64,000 nucleotides of DNA from Apiosordaria backusii (GCA_030549205.1 JAUKTV010000009.1:1302001-1366000); one strand, 5' to 3'; numbered from the stretch's first letter, positions 23,683-37,021 are shown. Translations and numbers: made by a program. Notes: generated by a model not told the origin, from the letters alone.

Positions 23683-25685
23683 ATGATGGACATGGACTAC
23701 ATGGACCCTTACCGCCGATACGCCGTCCAGATGCAGGGCTATCATGGCATCCAGCAACAAACACAGCCCCAGGATCACCAGTATCCATATTGGAGTCAAC
23801 ATATGGTGGCCTACTACCAACAGCACCAGCAAAGGGCCGTAATGATGGGGCAGGGAGGCATGCACATTTCGAAGCAGACAGAGCCCAAGCCAAGATTGGC
23901 AAAGGACGAGGTGGAATTGTTGGAACGCGAATTCAACAAGAATCCCAAGCCCAACAGCAGTACCAAGCGGGAGCTAGCCGAACAAATGGGCGTGGAGGTG
24001 CCCAGAATAAACGTTGGTTTGCCAGCAACACGTAGGGAGGGTCTCATGCTAACTTGTTTTCGCAGAACTGGTTCCAAAACCGCCGAGCAAAGGAGAAGCA
24101 GATGAGAAAGACGGCTGAGTTCGAGGCGCAGCAGGCAAGGGAAAAGGAGGCTTCCGAGGCAACAGAGTCTGGTGATCAAGAGCAAGGTGCTGTCACCGAG
24201 TTTTACGGATTGAGCAACCAGCATCAACCTCTTGGCATATCAACGGCCACCTTTGGGGGAAGTGATGATGGATCTGATAGCGACGATGCCGCTTCTGGAC
24301 CACAACCGCGCAGCGAGTCAGTCGACGCTTCAACCACTCTGACACCTGGGGGCGACACTCCAGTCAGCCCGGAGAGCGATGATTACGTTCACATCAAATA
24401 CGAGCAGGTGAAGTCGCCTGTTCGCCTCTCACAAGACATTGCAGAACTTGATCAATCGGCAGCAATCATGAGTTCATTCACCACGCCCCAACAGGAGACC
24501 AACTTTCAACAACCGACACCTTTCAGCTTCAGGCACGCGAACGCGGAGATTTTGAATGGCTTGCCGGGCTCTGTTCTGGACAGAGTTCAAACCCATGGCC
24601 ATATCGATATAGGGGAGACGGGCCACTTCGGCTCATTCCCTGACCGAGATTATTTTGCGTCACCCCCTACCCCGCGCTTCCCGTCCGAAATGATACCCGA
24701 AAATATGGTCAACAATACTGATGCTGAGTTCCTTCAACGCCGGGCATCCGAAGAGAATCTGGTGAAATGTGAAGGTCTGTCTCCGACCTCATTGCCTGAA
24801 TCGCCCCTGACAGTATCGGACTTGCGCTTCAAATCCCCACCACCCCCAGCTGATATTGCTGGTCGGAGGAAGCTGCGACGTCCAGCGCCTCTTGGACTTT
24901 CGTCCTTGAGAGGTGGCCCTGGGCCGAAGACGGGTATTGAAGTACCCCGGAGATCGGAAACGGCAAGCCCCATGCGACGCATCTCTTCAGCCACAGGGGG
25001 CCTTGGCGGGCGCGTCCAAAAGTCGTTTATGGGACCGGGGGGCCCTCGCTCGCCTTTTGCGATGGAGCGCAACAAGGAAGCGCTTCTTCAAAGCCTCCAG
25101 GGCGCCCAGTCTCCGGTAATGGCGTCCCTGAACAGCGCTATGTCTCCGTTGAGCCCGGGGGGGCCGAGTGGTCAGGGTTTGCGGGAAGGTACTGTTGGGA
25201 CCAACGCTTCAGATGAGGAGACTGGGTTTGCGTACGGTTCCCTTGGTGCTGTAGGCGAGCTTTCCATGTACAAGTCCGAGCCTACCATGAAGACACCACC
25301 AGGAACTCCGGGCCTCCAAATGGGCATGCAAGACGCTTACTACACCGGCTCCATGAACCACGCCTGGAACTTTGCCCCCCAAGACGAACCCCTTCCGACG
25401 CCAAGCTTGTGCAGTCATGGAGGATCTGAGCTCGAGTTCTCAATGGCGCCTCAAATGCCTGGCTATGTGGCCAGCCAGCCTGTGACGCCTTCGTTCCCGC
25501 CATCCATGGGTCCTACATACAACGGGTTCTTCGGCCCGTCCTTGGCGCAGACTGAGTACCATTTCCCCGAGTCTTACCCACAGGAGTCCTCGGCTCGCTC
25601 TTCACCCACCAACATGCCTCGATCGAAGCAATTCCAATTCGCTCAAAACATCACCCCCCAGGACTTTAGCACGGACAAGTCATAA
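23683..25685 (+). CDS. Homeobox (homeodomain) transcription factor
   Basis: This is a nuclear DNA-binding regulator. Exons 23683-24012 and 24066-25685 join to 649 aa. The homeodomain spans about residues 65-124 and has the expected L16, F20, W48, F49, N51 and R53 (core NWFQNRRAK, Q at position 50). The 53-nt intron has an unusual donor, GTTGGT, but a good branch (GCTAAC) and CAG acceptor. It falls between homeodomain positions 46 and 47. The short N-terminus is rich in Tyr and Gln. The long C-terminus is Ser/Pro-rich with many SP motifs, as in fungal Phx1/KAL-1-like homeobox proteins. That subgroup is my inference and the target genes are unknown. The start is the first ATG of MMDMDY. The 8.6 kb gene-poor upstream region fits a developmentally regulated transcription factor. 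Confidence 0.88.
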
Positions 25686-28600
25686 CCGCGGCATCGTTCT
25701 GATTTCTGGCCCCTCGGAGACGAAGTGAGCCACTGTACCAACAATATCTTTTCTTTGTTTTTTGCATGCAAGAAAACCATCTTGACACGGTGTTTCTTTT
25801 GTCTTTGGCTTAGGGGTCGGGAGGGTTATTGTTTTCTCGCAGCCCTACAAACGTGGGATACGGCTCTGATTCTTCAAACGACGTCAGCAACAATTATTTG
25901 ACAACACACAAAAGGAAAAGTGGAGTCACTAATGTAATGATATACGGATATGTGTCTTGTTTTTTCTTTTTTTTTTTCGGTCTTTTCTTTTAGGGGTTAT
26001 GGTCAACGGATCCGGTATTGGCTTTGGATACCCCTGCTGGGCAAGAGAGAAGGGGATGGAAATCGATAACCTGGCACGTCGGGTGAAGGATTGCAAGATT
26101 TCTGCCCATCCCTTGGCTCTCAGCCCTTCGTTATCTGGCGTCGGGTGGATTTAATGCTGGAGGTTAGGCAGCATCTCAGCGGCAGCGGCAGCGGCGGCGG
26201 CGGCGGTGACGATGGCGGTAGCATATATTGGGGGGCATACCCGCAGCAGGTATTGTGGATGATGGGGCTGTGATGAAAGACGAATGTGAGAAAAGAGACG
26301 AGAGCATATTTTTTGTACGCAGTCCAACGTAAACGATTTGGGCAGAGAATGGACACCAGAAGAAAAGGGGAGGAAACCTGTTATATACATGATATATATA
26401 AACACCACTTCCCTGGCAGAAAACCTACCAGAGGTCTGGTGGGAGAAGAACAAAGAAACAACAGTTGGCTATGGGCGGCTGATATAAAAATATTTTCCCA
26501 TGTTCACTCCAATCCACGCATGATTTATCAGTGGTACCCTACTTGTCTTAGCTTCAATATATTGTGTTGTGTTTGTTTGCCTGTCCCCGATGCGGCCCGG
26601 CCCGCGGGGTCAATATAAGCATATGATCTGCTCGGTAAAGGTAACCGAATTGATAGTGGGATGGAATTTTTGGGGAAGAATTCAATGATCTGCACAAGTA
26701 CCCAGGAGTAACAATTGCCAAGATGAAATAGATTGATTCCGAAGAGAGGGGGAAGGGGGGAGGGGAAGGGGCAATGTTGTAACCCGTTGGTGTGTGGGTT
26801 GTGTGAGTTTGGGGTTTGTGGTGGTAGTACACATAAGGAAGGTATTCAACTTGTATGTGCATAGCCGCCGGGTAAATGTCCACCATCACGACTCATCGTC
26901 TCGGTATCACTGCCGTTAATCCCTTACCCATTTCGAGCTAAACAACGGGCATATCCGTCTGAGAATATTTTTTATCCTAAACTTTATTTTGCAATGATGT
27001 ACCCGAGGAGAGGAATGTTCACACACCTTCAAAAGGATCACGGCCCCCCTGTTATTACTATGTTGACACCCAGCATGCAGTTCTCGCCAAGTTAGGCAGG
27101 TAGAAACGTCAATTCTAGAGCTAGACATGCACGACAGACCAAACTAAGTTACCCTCACCAAGTCCTTAGCGAAATCGATCTATCAGACCGCGAGTCGAGC
27201 CGTCTGACAGACGCTTAGTTTCATCAGTTCATTCTTCAGAATCCCAGATGATAGGTAGCATACTCAGACCACCGGTTTACAGTTTCTGGCTTATGTGGGG
27301 GCTAAGGCCAACAACAAACAAGATGCTTCCATACGGTACCCGAGAAAAAAAGAAAGCCCGGATTTGTTGTCAATTGATGAAAAAACATCAAGGCCATATA
27401 TAGGAGGTTTGCTTTGTTAGGGATACCCTATGTAGCCTCTCACTCACCATGACCAAGACCCCTTTGACGAAAACACGGCCTTTCCAATATGACCCTTCTA
27501 TCTTCGACATCTTTAAAACAGGCAATTCTTTTAACTTATTTCTCCAAACCTTGAAACCTTGCCAGCCACCCCGGGCATAATCCATAAGAACAAGTTCCAT
27601 GGAGGCTACATGTCTTCGGACACAAAAGGTTCGGTCTTCATAACCAAGTGGTACAAACAGTCAGGCAGGCGCCTACTCCTAAAAAAAGCTCTAAGCCTTT
27701 TTTCAGAAACTTTTAACAGCTCAAGAGTTCGAATTAAAAACCCCAGTCTATTCTTTCATTTTTCTTCTTGGAGTTTTGGCTCTATCCTTGCACAGCTCTC
27801 TAAGCCTGTTCTTACCCAATTCACAGTAATTGCCAGCAATAGTATTTGCAACAGCTACGTACCGTAGATCAAGTCTACCCTAAACTTCGACTCAGACTAT
27901 CGTGAACTAATACACTGGCGTTGATCTCGACAGAGCTATATCTTCAATATCACCGTCTCGTATCAGAACGTGTATGCATTTTGACCTGATGATCCAGGAA
28001 TCCGAGGCCTGTCTTATTTGTTCGTTGGCAGAAACACCTCGCTCTTTCATATCACCTCACTGATGATGATGAGCAGAAAAGGGTAGGTTTAATCCTGCAT
28101 TTATCTGAGAGCTATCGTTATGGATTGAATAGGAGTGTGTGGTGATGGGGTTGGCTTCTCATTGGAGAGTGTGCTGGGGGTGTGGTCACATAAATAGTTT
28201 GAGGAGGCGGTACAGGCTTATATACCTCTTTGATTCCACTGCCTTGAAGCTATCTGACCATATTAACTATCAATTTTGCTCCAGGGAGCTCAGCCAGATA
28301 TGTAAAACATTATCTGATCCTTGACATACCCCTCCCATCTCCCTCTTCAAACCATCGTGACTCCACATCAAACTATTCGCTGCCTTCAGTCATACCCGCA
28401 CAAGATAGTAAAATGATAAAACAATGAGATTATCCCAAGGGGTATCGTTTCGTTTTCGGCTTGGTTTCGCTCAATGTACAAGATCTTTCAGAGCGACATG
28501 TTTCGCTTGCTAGTAGTGCTGAATGGACACCTTAACACCGTACAAAACAGACACCCAGATATACAACTAAACATTTCAGGGATGGATACACCCAAGTTAA

Positions 28601-28688
28601 GGCTCCAAAGAAAGAGACACGCAGTTACATCTGACTGGACATACCAACGAACAAGACAATGAAGCAGCTAGGCAGCGCAGTGAATGAC
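25686..28688. other. Homeobox 3' region and gene-poor spacer before OS-4
   Basis: This 3.0 kb region lies between the converging ends of the homeobox gene and OS-4. It contains T-rich runs (about 25964-25976), a GGC/GGCAGC triplet tract (about 26178-26207), a TATATA stretch near 26390-26400 and AT-richer sequence after 26880. Open frames do not exceed 111 codons and none is recognisable. The ends must include the 3' UTRs of both genes. I see no supported gene in the middle. Confidence 0.55.
26178..26207 (+). repeat. GGC/AGC triplet tract
   Basis: About 30 bases of GGCAGC and GGC units lie some 500 bases downstream of the homeobox stop codon. They may lie in its 3' UTR. Confidence 0.7.
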
Positions 28689-31600
28689 TCAATAGAACCC
28701 ATCCGGCCCAACACTCCCCTTCATAGAAGCAGACGCAGTAGTAGGCGTGTTCTGTGTGCTACTCGCATCGCTACTAGGCGTCGAGGGCTCCACAACACGG
28801 TTCCTAATGGTCATGATCCACTCGTGCTGCAGCAGCTCTATCGCCGTAGCCCGCTTCTTAGAGTCGCGCACGAAGCACCGCCTGAGGAAGTCGATGCCCT
28901 GCGGGCTGAGCTGGTCTGACATCGGCAACTGCGGCGGGTTACCCTGTGCAATGTTGTACATAATAGCCCATTCATTGTCGAGATTTGCCCAAGGGCGTCT
29001 TCCAGTTGCCATCTCAAGGATGACACAGCCGAGAGACCAGATGTCGACGGCACCAAAGTGACCTGGGTTCTCGCCTTTGATCACCTCGGGAGACATGTAC
29101 ATGGGCGTTCCAGTCATGGACTTGTTAGGCTTTGTGCTTGTGATGTCCTGTACAAGTGTGCGGCCCTGGCGGGCGATCAGCTTGGCGGCTCCGAAATCGA
29201 CGTATTTAATGATGCCGTTGTGGTCGAGGAGGATGTCTGTGGTGGTTGTCAGTAACTATCCGGGGATAAAGTAGGATGGGCAGACTTACTTTCTGGTTTG
29301 ATATCGCGGTGGGCAATCCTCAACTCATGCAGATAAGCCAAGCCCTCGAGAAGCTGCAGAGCATACACCATGATAACCTGCTCATCCTCAATACGCCCGT
29401 GCTCCAGCAAGTTGGCAAGGGAGCCACCTGAACAAAACTCCATAAACATGTAGACCCGGTCGCGATGTACCTCGATGCCATAGTACGACACGACATTGGG
29501 GTGGTCCACTGATTCCAAAACGCGCATTTCGTCCCTAATTGTATGAGCCACGTTAGGAATGAGCTTGGGGTCTTGCAGGCGAATCTCCTTCACGGCCATA
29601 AGCTGGCCTGTGTCGAGGTTCATGGCAGCGTAGACATTGCCAAACGTGCCACCGCCGACAAACTGTCCCTGCTGCCAGCGTATGGTGAAGTTGTTGGCTG
29701 TCGATGAAAGCCATGCCAACGAGCGGTCGACCTCGTTAGACACCTCCAGAACTCGACCCATTGCTGACCGCTCTAGCAAAATCTGCTTTCGAACGTCGTC
29801 AACCCTGCCGAGCTCTTCAAGACGGCGCTCTGTCACAAAATTCGCAGCCATTTCGTCATCCATAATCTGGCCCTTGTTGAGCCGCTTCATCTGGCTAATG
29901 AGCGTTTCCATACGCTGTCTCTCAGCCTGAGCCGCAACGTTCGACCTGGCACCCATGATATCAAAATGTGAAATCAGGAGAGCCATGCACCCGGCGACCT
30001 TGCTCCGCAACTTGGCATATTCATCGTCGCCAAGCGCTAACATATGCTTGCCTCTTGTCATGACCATGGCAAACTCAAGAGCCTGTACAGTCCAGCGGAA
30101 TGTCTTGCGATCAGAGGGAATGCAGTCATCACAGATGAAGCTGACCCAGTCGAGCGCCAGCTTTGTAAGCTTCATGTTGTTCATCGTTCTTCGGTTGTTG
30201 TCCATGTATAACAAGGAGCGCTGCCCAAATTCAGTAGCGAATATAAAGCAGGTTTGGATCAGTTCTTGACAGTTCAGACCTTTCGTCTGCCTCCGAATTG
30301 TCTCCACACTGTCCATGAAGGCATTCGACAGCTTGAAAGCAACCTTGCGAATCTCCATGAGGCGAAGGTTCACTTTGTGCAGATTGGACCTCTGCTCGAC
30401 CACAACATCGATGTGCATATCGATCGTCTCCAAAAACGCCTTCCTTGCGTTCACCAGAACATGCTGGGAACCACCAGCAACAAGCCTCATGTGGCCCAGC
30501 TTGATATCAAGAGGCTCTTCCCGCACTGACAGACTGAGCTTCGATCCAAACCAATTGGGTGGATTCTCGGCCTTGATAATCAAGAGATAGGGCTCCGTAG
30601 GGTCTTCCACGATTACATCGTAAGAGAAAATGCCCATCAGACGCTGGATAACATCTGGACGGTTTACCAGCGAAGGCGAGGCAATGATGTGCACACCCTG
30701 GTGTTCGGGGCTGCTTGTGTAAACCTGGAAGTGGTGCGTATCCATTAGTCGATCATAAAGGTCTTGGAGCTTTTCTGGTCCCCAAGCAATGGTGAAATCG
30801 CACGCATTCTCATAATTCTCGCTGAGCATCCTTGAGAAGCGCTGCAGCATTCTCTGACGCACACGAACCGAGTCCAGAATCTGTTTGTACCGCTTCGTCA
30901 TCTCGGCCACGCTCTCCTTTGGTTTCCTTTGCAGCTCTTTCTCAAAGGTCTGGTGGAGTCGGTTGAAGGCCTTGTAAGTCAACGAGCTGAACTGTTCAGC
31001 GGCCTCGATATCACCCCGCGTCAGATGGCTTCCGATTTCGTTTCCAAACTCCCACTCTTGGAAGAGTAATTCTGCCTCCTTGAAGGTATTTTTGTTCCCG
31101 CTGAGCTTCCAATTCAGCATCTTGAAGTAGTATTTGAGGGCGTCCAAGATGACCCTGTCAAAGTCTTCGTCGATGCAGGGTGGCAGATCCCACCAAGGTT
31201 CAGGAGCCGCGATCATCATGTATTCGGACCTGATTTTGATGGCAAGCTTCAAAATGATCTGGAATTGTGAGATCATCTGGTCCTGCATCAGGGGGTTCTG
31301 TTGTGCCGAGTCCTTCATCTTTTTGGCGTAAGCTAACCGCACCTTGATGATCTCTTCGATGAGTCTAGACGGAAAACTGATCAAGGTGAGCAACTCTTCG
31401 ATATAAGGGGGAAGATGGCGTTTCTGAAAACCCTGAGCATTGTCGATCAAGCTGCGCTTCGCCTTCTCAATAACTCTCTGGATTCCATCCAGCATGCTCC
31501 TCCTCTTGAGATTTTTGCCTTCGGCACCATTGTCTTCATGGAGCGATTTGAGGCCCTCTTCTTTCAGGAGACGGTCCATAAAGGAGGTTTCGTCCCCAAG

Positions 31601-32824
31601 GCTATTCCCGCTACCTGGCTTGTGAAAATCAAGAGCTTCGTTGCCGACCCATTTTTTCAAGATTGATAGCTCGGTATTGATCATCTCGTTGACGTTGTAC
31701 CAGGAGATGACAGATTCGCAAGTCTCTTTATAAGCGTCGTAGATCCCGGGTTTGAGCGCCGCAACGAGCGCTGTGCTGGAGGGATAGAGACTTTCGATCT
31801 TGTCAATCTTGGCGATAGCATCGCGAACCTGCCCAATTGGAGGTTTCCCAGCCTCGCTCTGCCCGGCAATGGAAAAGTTGATCACCTCGTTGACCAAGCG
31901 ATCCAAACCTGCCTGTGCTTCCTCAGTCATCCTTCGCTGAACAGGCAAGTGTCTGTCGCATATTTTTGCGCGGATCGCCAACCATAATTCAGCCTTGTGA
32001 GCGCTTCTTCCTGCTTCCTCATCGGCTGAACCGATGAGGCGCTTCTTTTCCTGGCGCACGACATCGCCAGTCAACACGGCTTCGAGCATTCCATGCCATT
32101 CTAATCGTTCCCGGTTTTGTGGATCCCTTAGATCCTCCTCTGTAATCTGACTTTCTTCGCTATTGACAAACATGATGTGCGCATCTTCGTAGCTATCGAA
32201 CGGGCCCTCGGAGTTTGGAGTTTCGCCCTCAGAATCGGAGTCGTATTGCTCACCAGAGCCGTAAGCGTCGAAATAGTCGCTATTGCCATAATCCTGCTGC
32301 CGCAACCTCCGGACGTATTCTCGCTCCTGGGCACGAAATGTTGAGCTTCCTGCTAATGGTCGTGGTCGTGATCCGTCTCGGCCGTGGGTCGAAGTGGCTC
32401 CTATGTAGGATGACGGTGTGGATTGTGGCGGTCTTCGCGCAGTGTATGGCTGGTAGGTATTCGAAGGAGTTCTGGCAGGCCCCGTGGGGCGTTGAGGTCG
32501 TGGAGCAGCGCCATTTCCATAAGAACCTGAGTCGGCCGTGCCACGTTGGCGAGTGACCACGCCGTTTGCGAGGCCCGTGGACGGGTGTAACTGCACGATA
32601 CCGGAGTGGCTAGCGGTGTCGGGATAGCGAACCAGAGAGCCAAGTTCGTCTTTCTGCTCTAGCACATGGGGATCGGTAAGCAAATGCAGATCTCCCGACG
32701 ATACCGCAAGCTCCGGGTCAGATGGCACCGCTATCGGACGGCCATTGAGCCTTTCTAGTCGCCCATATTGGTCGTCCTCGGCCTGTGAGAAGCGGACGGT
32801 ACGGGGGGATGTTTCGCTCGCCAT
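28689..32824 (-). CDS. HOG-pathway MAP kinase kinase kinase OS-4 (Ssk2/Ssk22/Wis4 type)
   Basis: OS-4 receives the signal of the two-component phosphorelay through its response regulator and phosphorylates the MAPKK of the osmotic-stress (HOG) pathway. The long N-terminal regulatory region (about residues 1-1045) ends in a kinase domain with VGGGTFGNVY (1056-1065), the Lys of MAVKEI (K1079), the catalytic HRDIKPEN (D1174), VDFGAAK and GTPMYMSPE. Exon 1 is 32824-29290. A 53-nt intron (29289-29237, donor GTAAGT, acceptor CAG) interrupts the KPEN codons of the catalytic loop, and exon 2 is 29236-28689. The joined protein is 1360 aa. I chose the ATG at 32824 (MASETSPRTVRFS). The frame stays open upstream to an ATG at 32956, but those 44 residues look unlike the family. 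It is divergent from SLD3. Confidence 0.95.
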
Positions 32825-33944
32825 TACGTGTGCGCAGGCCACGAATCGATCACGATGAGCGAGTGGTGTTGGTAAGGTCGGGGTCTGAGGTCCGCGATCT
32901 AGCTGGCAATTCAGGTCGGCGAGAAGCAGGTATCGTGATAATGGCCACTGAAGCACTGAGCTTAAGAGAACCTAATCGGTCATCTGCCCACTCCTGGGGG
33001 AAACCGAGCTATCGAGGCGGCAATTCGTCCTGGCCATCGGGCGCACAGGAGTGGAAAGGGAATTAGTCGGCGGTATGTGGGCAATTGATTAGAGTGCCCG
33101 TCGTCTGATTATTTTAAGGCTGGGATATCAATGGAAAGAGCCCGTACAGTAGCAGTAGTCGAGACAAGCTGTTGATGTGGGTTACACTAACGGCGACAAA
33201 GCGGGCCCGTGGCAAAAGATGGAGAGCAGAAAGACAGCCAAGAAAGGAAATGGGAGCTTGCAAGGAGCTCCCCTGACAATTAATTCAAGTCCTCATTGGC
33301 TCAGTATGAACAGCTCAAGACACCGTAGCGGCGGGAGGAACGGGGAGAATTTGTTATCAGTGGCTCAATAAAAAGACGGTGGTTCGAGGTGATCGAGGTG
33401 ATCGAAGCTTGAGTTGGCTCATCGGGATCGGGGTGACAGTGCAACATCTGCCAAGCATTTCCAGCGCCGGTATAAACATGGATGCAAGTGACACAGTGCT
33501 GTTTCAGGGAAGGGATGATAGACCCGGGGGCGATTGGCTTCACATGCGCTAGTGTAGACTCTCCACTGAGCCTCTTTCGAAACTTGATTGTTCCAGAAAA
33601 TGATCAAGAGGAGAAGATGGGAATGAAGATTTGAGATGTTTCGTTTCTCAGCGTTTAAGTGAAAGATGGCTTGTGTGGGGTGACATGGGTGGTGGGCCGT
33701 TGGCTGGGCTGACAGGGAACGCGTTCAATCGCGCTGAGTTGAGCATGGATCACAACGCGTGACGCCAGAGCCAGGGCGGGACAAGCATCTGCCAATGAAC
33801 ATTTTTGGAGATTCGAGATACACAAGACTGTCAGCACCCGCTTCTCAACATTTGTTAGCATCGTCCACAGATTGATTGCCAGTTCGCCAGACGTCTATAT
33901 TCTCAAGATGTACCGTTAATGGACACTGTCTCGTTTTTATCGAT
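32825..33944. promoter_or_regulatory. Divergent promoter region, os-4 / sld3
   Basis: These 1.1 kb lie between the two start codons. They contain CCAAT-type boxes at 33295-33299 and 33533-33537 (as ATTGG) and 33792-33796 (as CCAAT), plus a short tandem TCGAGGTGA repeat near 33384-33405. No gene is supported here. Confidence 0.5.
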
Positions 33945-36900
33945 ATGTCCTCCGCAGTGAGGCCGAGTTCTGGCGGCGCGTCACTCCCGCACTCTCGGTC
34001 CAACTCCATTTCGACCTCATTCTCACTACCTCCTCTCCCTCTGTCACGGCCTGCCAGTCGAGCCTCAGCTGGCGGTGGCATTCTCACACCAGCCCGGGAT
34101 ACCGAACTAAACCAGCCAGGTCATCGCCAGAGCCTCCACGACCAAGATGTGTTTGGCTCCAAGAAACGCAAGCGAGATGTCTCGACGCCGGCATTGGGTG
34201 CTGACAGTTTGCTAAAAGCTCCAATTGTTCTAAAGGTATACCCTTTTACAAGATTAATTTTGCACCACGTTTGCTGTCGACTGACATTTATCCAGCCGTA
34301 TCCATCTAGTCTTACAACGAGACCATGCATGCTCCACCCCCTCATGATGCTACCCCGCGACAGCCTCCCTCTGTCTGCCCTCGACCTCGCTAAACCCCAT
34401 GGAGAACTTCCATCCAACCGTCTCTTCGAGTCCAAGATTAAGATTCTCGACCTCGAGGGCCGACTGGGCTCCAATGTCCTTGTCGCCCGCTCAGAAATTA
34501 CCCGAATGGTCTACGCCGTTGAAAACGAAAGTCCTGGGCTATACGTGCTGTGTAAACTGGGCTCCTGGGTAAATGTTGAAGAGCTCAGCTACGATGCTAC
34601 GGTGGTCTGCAAAGAGAGGCTGAAAAGCCCGAAACAAATCAAAGTGGAAGAACGGGCCGGAGTGCCACTAATAACGCCACAAATGTACAAGGAGAACAAG
34701 AGGAGGAAACTTGCCATTGAAGAGCTCCAATCTGCCGCTCGAAGAAGATCCGGGACTTTCACGGATAAGGACTCTCAAAGTCAAGTTTCAGCGCTCCCCG
34801 TTTCAAGGCCAGCTTCGAGAGGGATTGTTGAATCTAGACCGGCCTCCAGAGGGATTGAGAGCCAAAGCATTCAACCAGCAGACGAGGGTTTGGCTGACCC
34901 TCCAGCTTTGCTGTCCAGCTCGCGAAACAACACTCCAGCCCCTCTTCCGGTCTCAGATGTTGACCAGGCACAGGAGCAGGATTGGGGCCAAGAGCAGGAT
35001 CAGCCAACCGCCGAAGACATCATGGACAGCATCAGAACACAGTATCAAGAAGCGCTTTATCATTCAAAGGTGAGCGCCTTGTGTACGTCATCTTCACGTG
35101 TTGATTTACTGACTGGGCTTAGGGATCGCTGGCATATTTTGCAAAGGGGCCGCTGTCCAGGGCTCGAGCTGCGTTTCACCCAGAATCCGGTTCTAACCTG
35201 GAAATGGTTGACTTGGTGGAGTTCCTGAAGGGCCTCATCATGACAACTATTTTGGTGGATAAAAAGTACCGCGAAACCGTTCCCGCTATCATCGAGAAAA
35301 TGAAGACGTGTCTTGTTGAAGACTCGGACAACGCTCAATCGAAGCGTAAGAAAAGGAAGCCCAAAAAGCCCAAGATGGGGAAAGATGGTCTGTACCCAAG
35401 TGAAGTGGACCACGTTAAGAGGTGGTGGACTTCACATCTGCCGCTTGCTGTTGGGAGCGAGGAGGAAGAAAAGACTGTTTCACCGACTGAAGCCAGATAC
35501 CACGTTTCCTGCCTCCGACGGAGAGAAACTCAGTTGCAGATGATCCTGATCTTGGAAATTCTGGCACTGGAGCCGTTGATACGGCCAAAGGACCCTGTTG
35601 GCGATTACCTGCTGCCTGGCGAGTCTCGAGCTCCATCGCGCGAAGCAAGCCAGGAGCCAACAGTCAAGAAACGGAACAAGCACAATCTTCCTGTGCTTCT
35701 GGATGTCCACGCAGATCGTCTTTGCATTTGGCAGTCGGTGACACTGGACGAGGTCAAAGCGTTGGCCGAGTCTCAGGTACCCAAAGAGGGTGAAAAGCCT
35801 GAGAGAGTCGACTCTGACCCCCTGAAGGACTTTTGTGTGGAAATCATCTTGCCCTTTTTCTCTGCACGCCTTCCGGAGCTATGTGACTCCATCAATCGAA
35901 AGTTAGGTGGACCGGTGGTGCAGTCGCCACCTAAAAAGGAGTTCGTGAAGCCGGCTGCTGTCTCGAAAGCAAAACCTGGTGCACCAGCGAAACGACCTGC
36001 AGCTTTGAAGCGGGACAGCGATCGGTCGCTCCAACGAGCACTGTCCAACGAGCGTATGAGACGCAGTGTCTCAAGGGAGCCGTCCAAAGCGATTGCTCTT
36101 ATGCGATCTGCCAGTGCCACGGCAATTCCTGGACTGAAGCGGGAGGGTAGTGAGCCCCTGCTCATGGGAATGATCCCGCGCCCAGACAAGAGTTCTCTGA
36201 AAGAGAAACCTACAAATGTCTTCCCCCGTGGGGAAGACCTCAAGGCGAAAAAGAAGGCCCAGGTAGATGCCGAGTTGAAGGATGCCATTTCGGCGCTTAA
36301 GAAGCCGAACCGGGCTTTGGCTGTGAAGGAATTCGCTGATGCGGTAGACAAGCGAGCCTCCGGAGGTATCGCCCACCTGAAGAAGTTGAAAAAGCCTCGG
36401 ACTCCATCTGTCGTCAAAGCAACCCCAGCGAACAGTCGCTTCAAGGATGTTCTAGGAGGCGAAGCCGCTCGAGGGCAGACCTCATTATCGTTTGAGCCTA
36501 TCCCCTCAAGCGCCTCCATGGTTCCAGCATCAACATTACCTCGAAAGTTCACCAACGCGCTGGCACCACTGCCATCATCTACCCCGATCATGATCAGCGC
36601 AACACCAGCCAGAAAACCAGCCGCAGCCAGCACGACCAGCATGCTGCAGGCCATCCAAGAAACCCCCGGCCCTATCCTTGCCTCTTCACCCATCATGGCA
36701 AGGAAAGCCGCGCCGGCACCAATCCATACCCAAAAGAACTCTACGCATTTCTTATCTATACCCCGAGGAGACATCGACCACTTCCCCTCATCTCCAGGCC
36801 TGCCAGCCTTGTTCGAGACACCGGTCAACCCTAAATTCACCAAGTTGGCCACGGCTATCAATGACAGCCCTATTCGGTCAAAACTATCCATGTTGGCATC

Positions 36901-37021
36901 CGGCCAACAAAAGCAAAAAGAGAAGGAAGTCCCCGGGACAGGGGGAGAGGCAGTTGTAAAGAAGGAAGCAAGCATATACGCCCAACTTGGGTGGGACGAC
37001 GACGACGACGATATTATCTAA
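33945..37021 (+). CDS. DNA replication initiation regulator Sld3
   Basis: Sld3 (the Treslin counterpart) recruits Cdc45 to the loaded MCM helicase and, once phosphorylated by CDK, binds Dpb11. Exons are 33945-34235, 34296-35069 and 35123-37021, giving 987 aa. The family core runs from about residue 340 to 600. It includes SLAYFAKGPLSRARAAF, the motif ending LRRRETQLQMILILEILALE, and IILPFFSARLPELCDSIN. The C-terminal third is basic and Ser/Pro-rich and ends in an acidic DDDDDDII tail. Full CDK consensus sites include T48 (TPAR), T849 (TPAR) and S937 (SPIR). Intron 1 is 60 nt and has no stop, so the frame reads through it. Its branch CTGAC and CAG acceptor argue that it is spliced. The start is the first ATG (MSSAVRPSS) after the leader. 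An in-frame ATG upstream at 33876 is possible but less likely. Confidence 0.88.

Noticed and set aside
23541..24035. 164-codon frame overlapping the homeobox start
   Set aside because: It begins at a non-ATG codon and is out of frame with the homeodomain.
35773..36975. 400-codon minus-strand frame
   Set aside because: Antisense to the SLD3 C-terminus, with no family motif.
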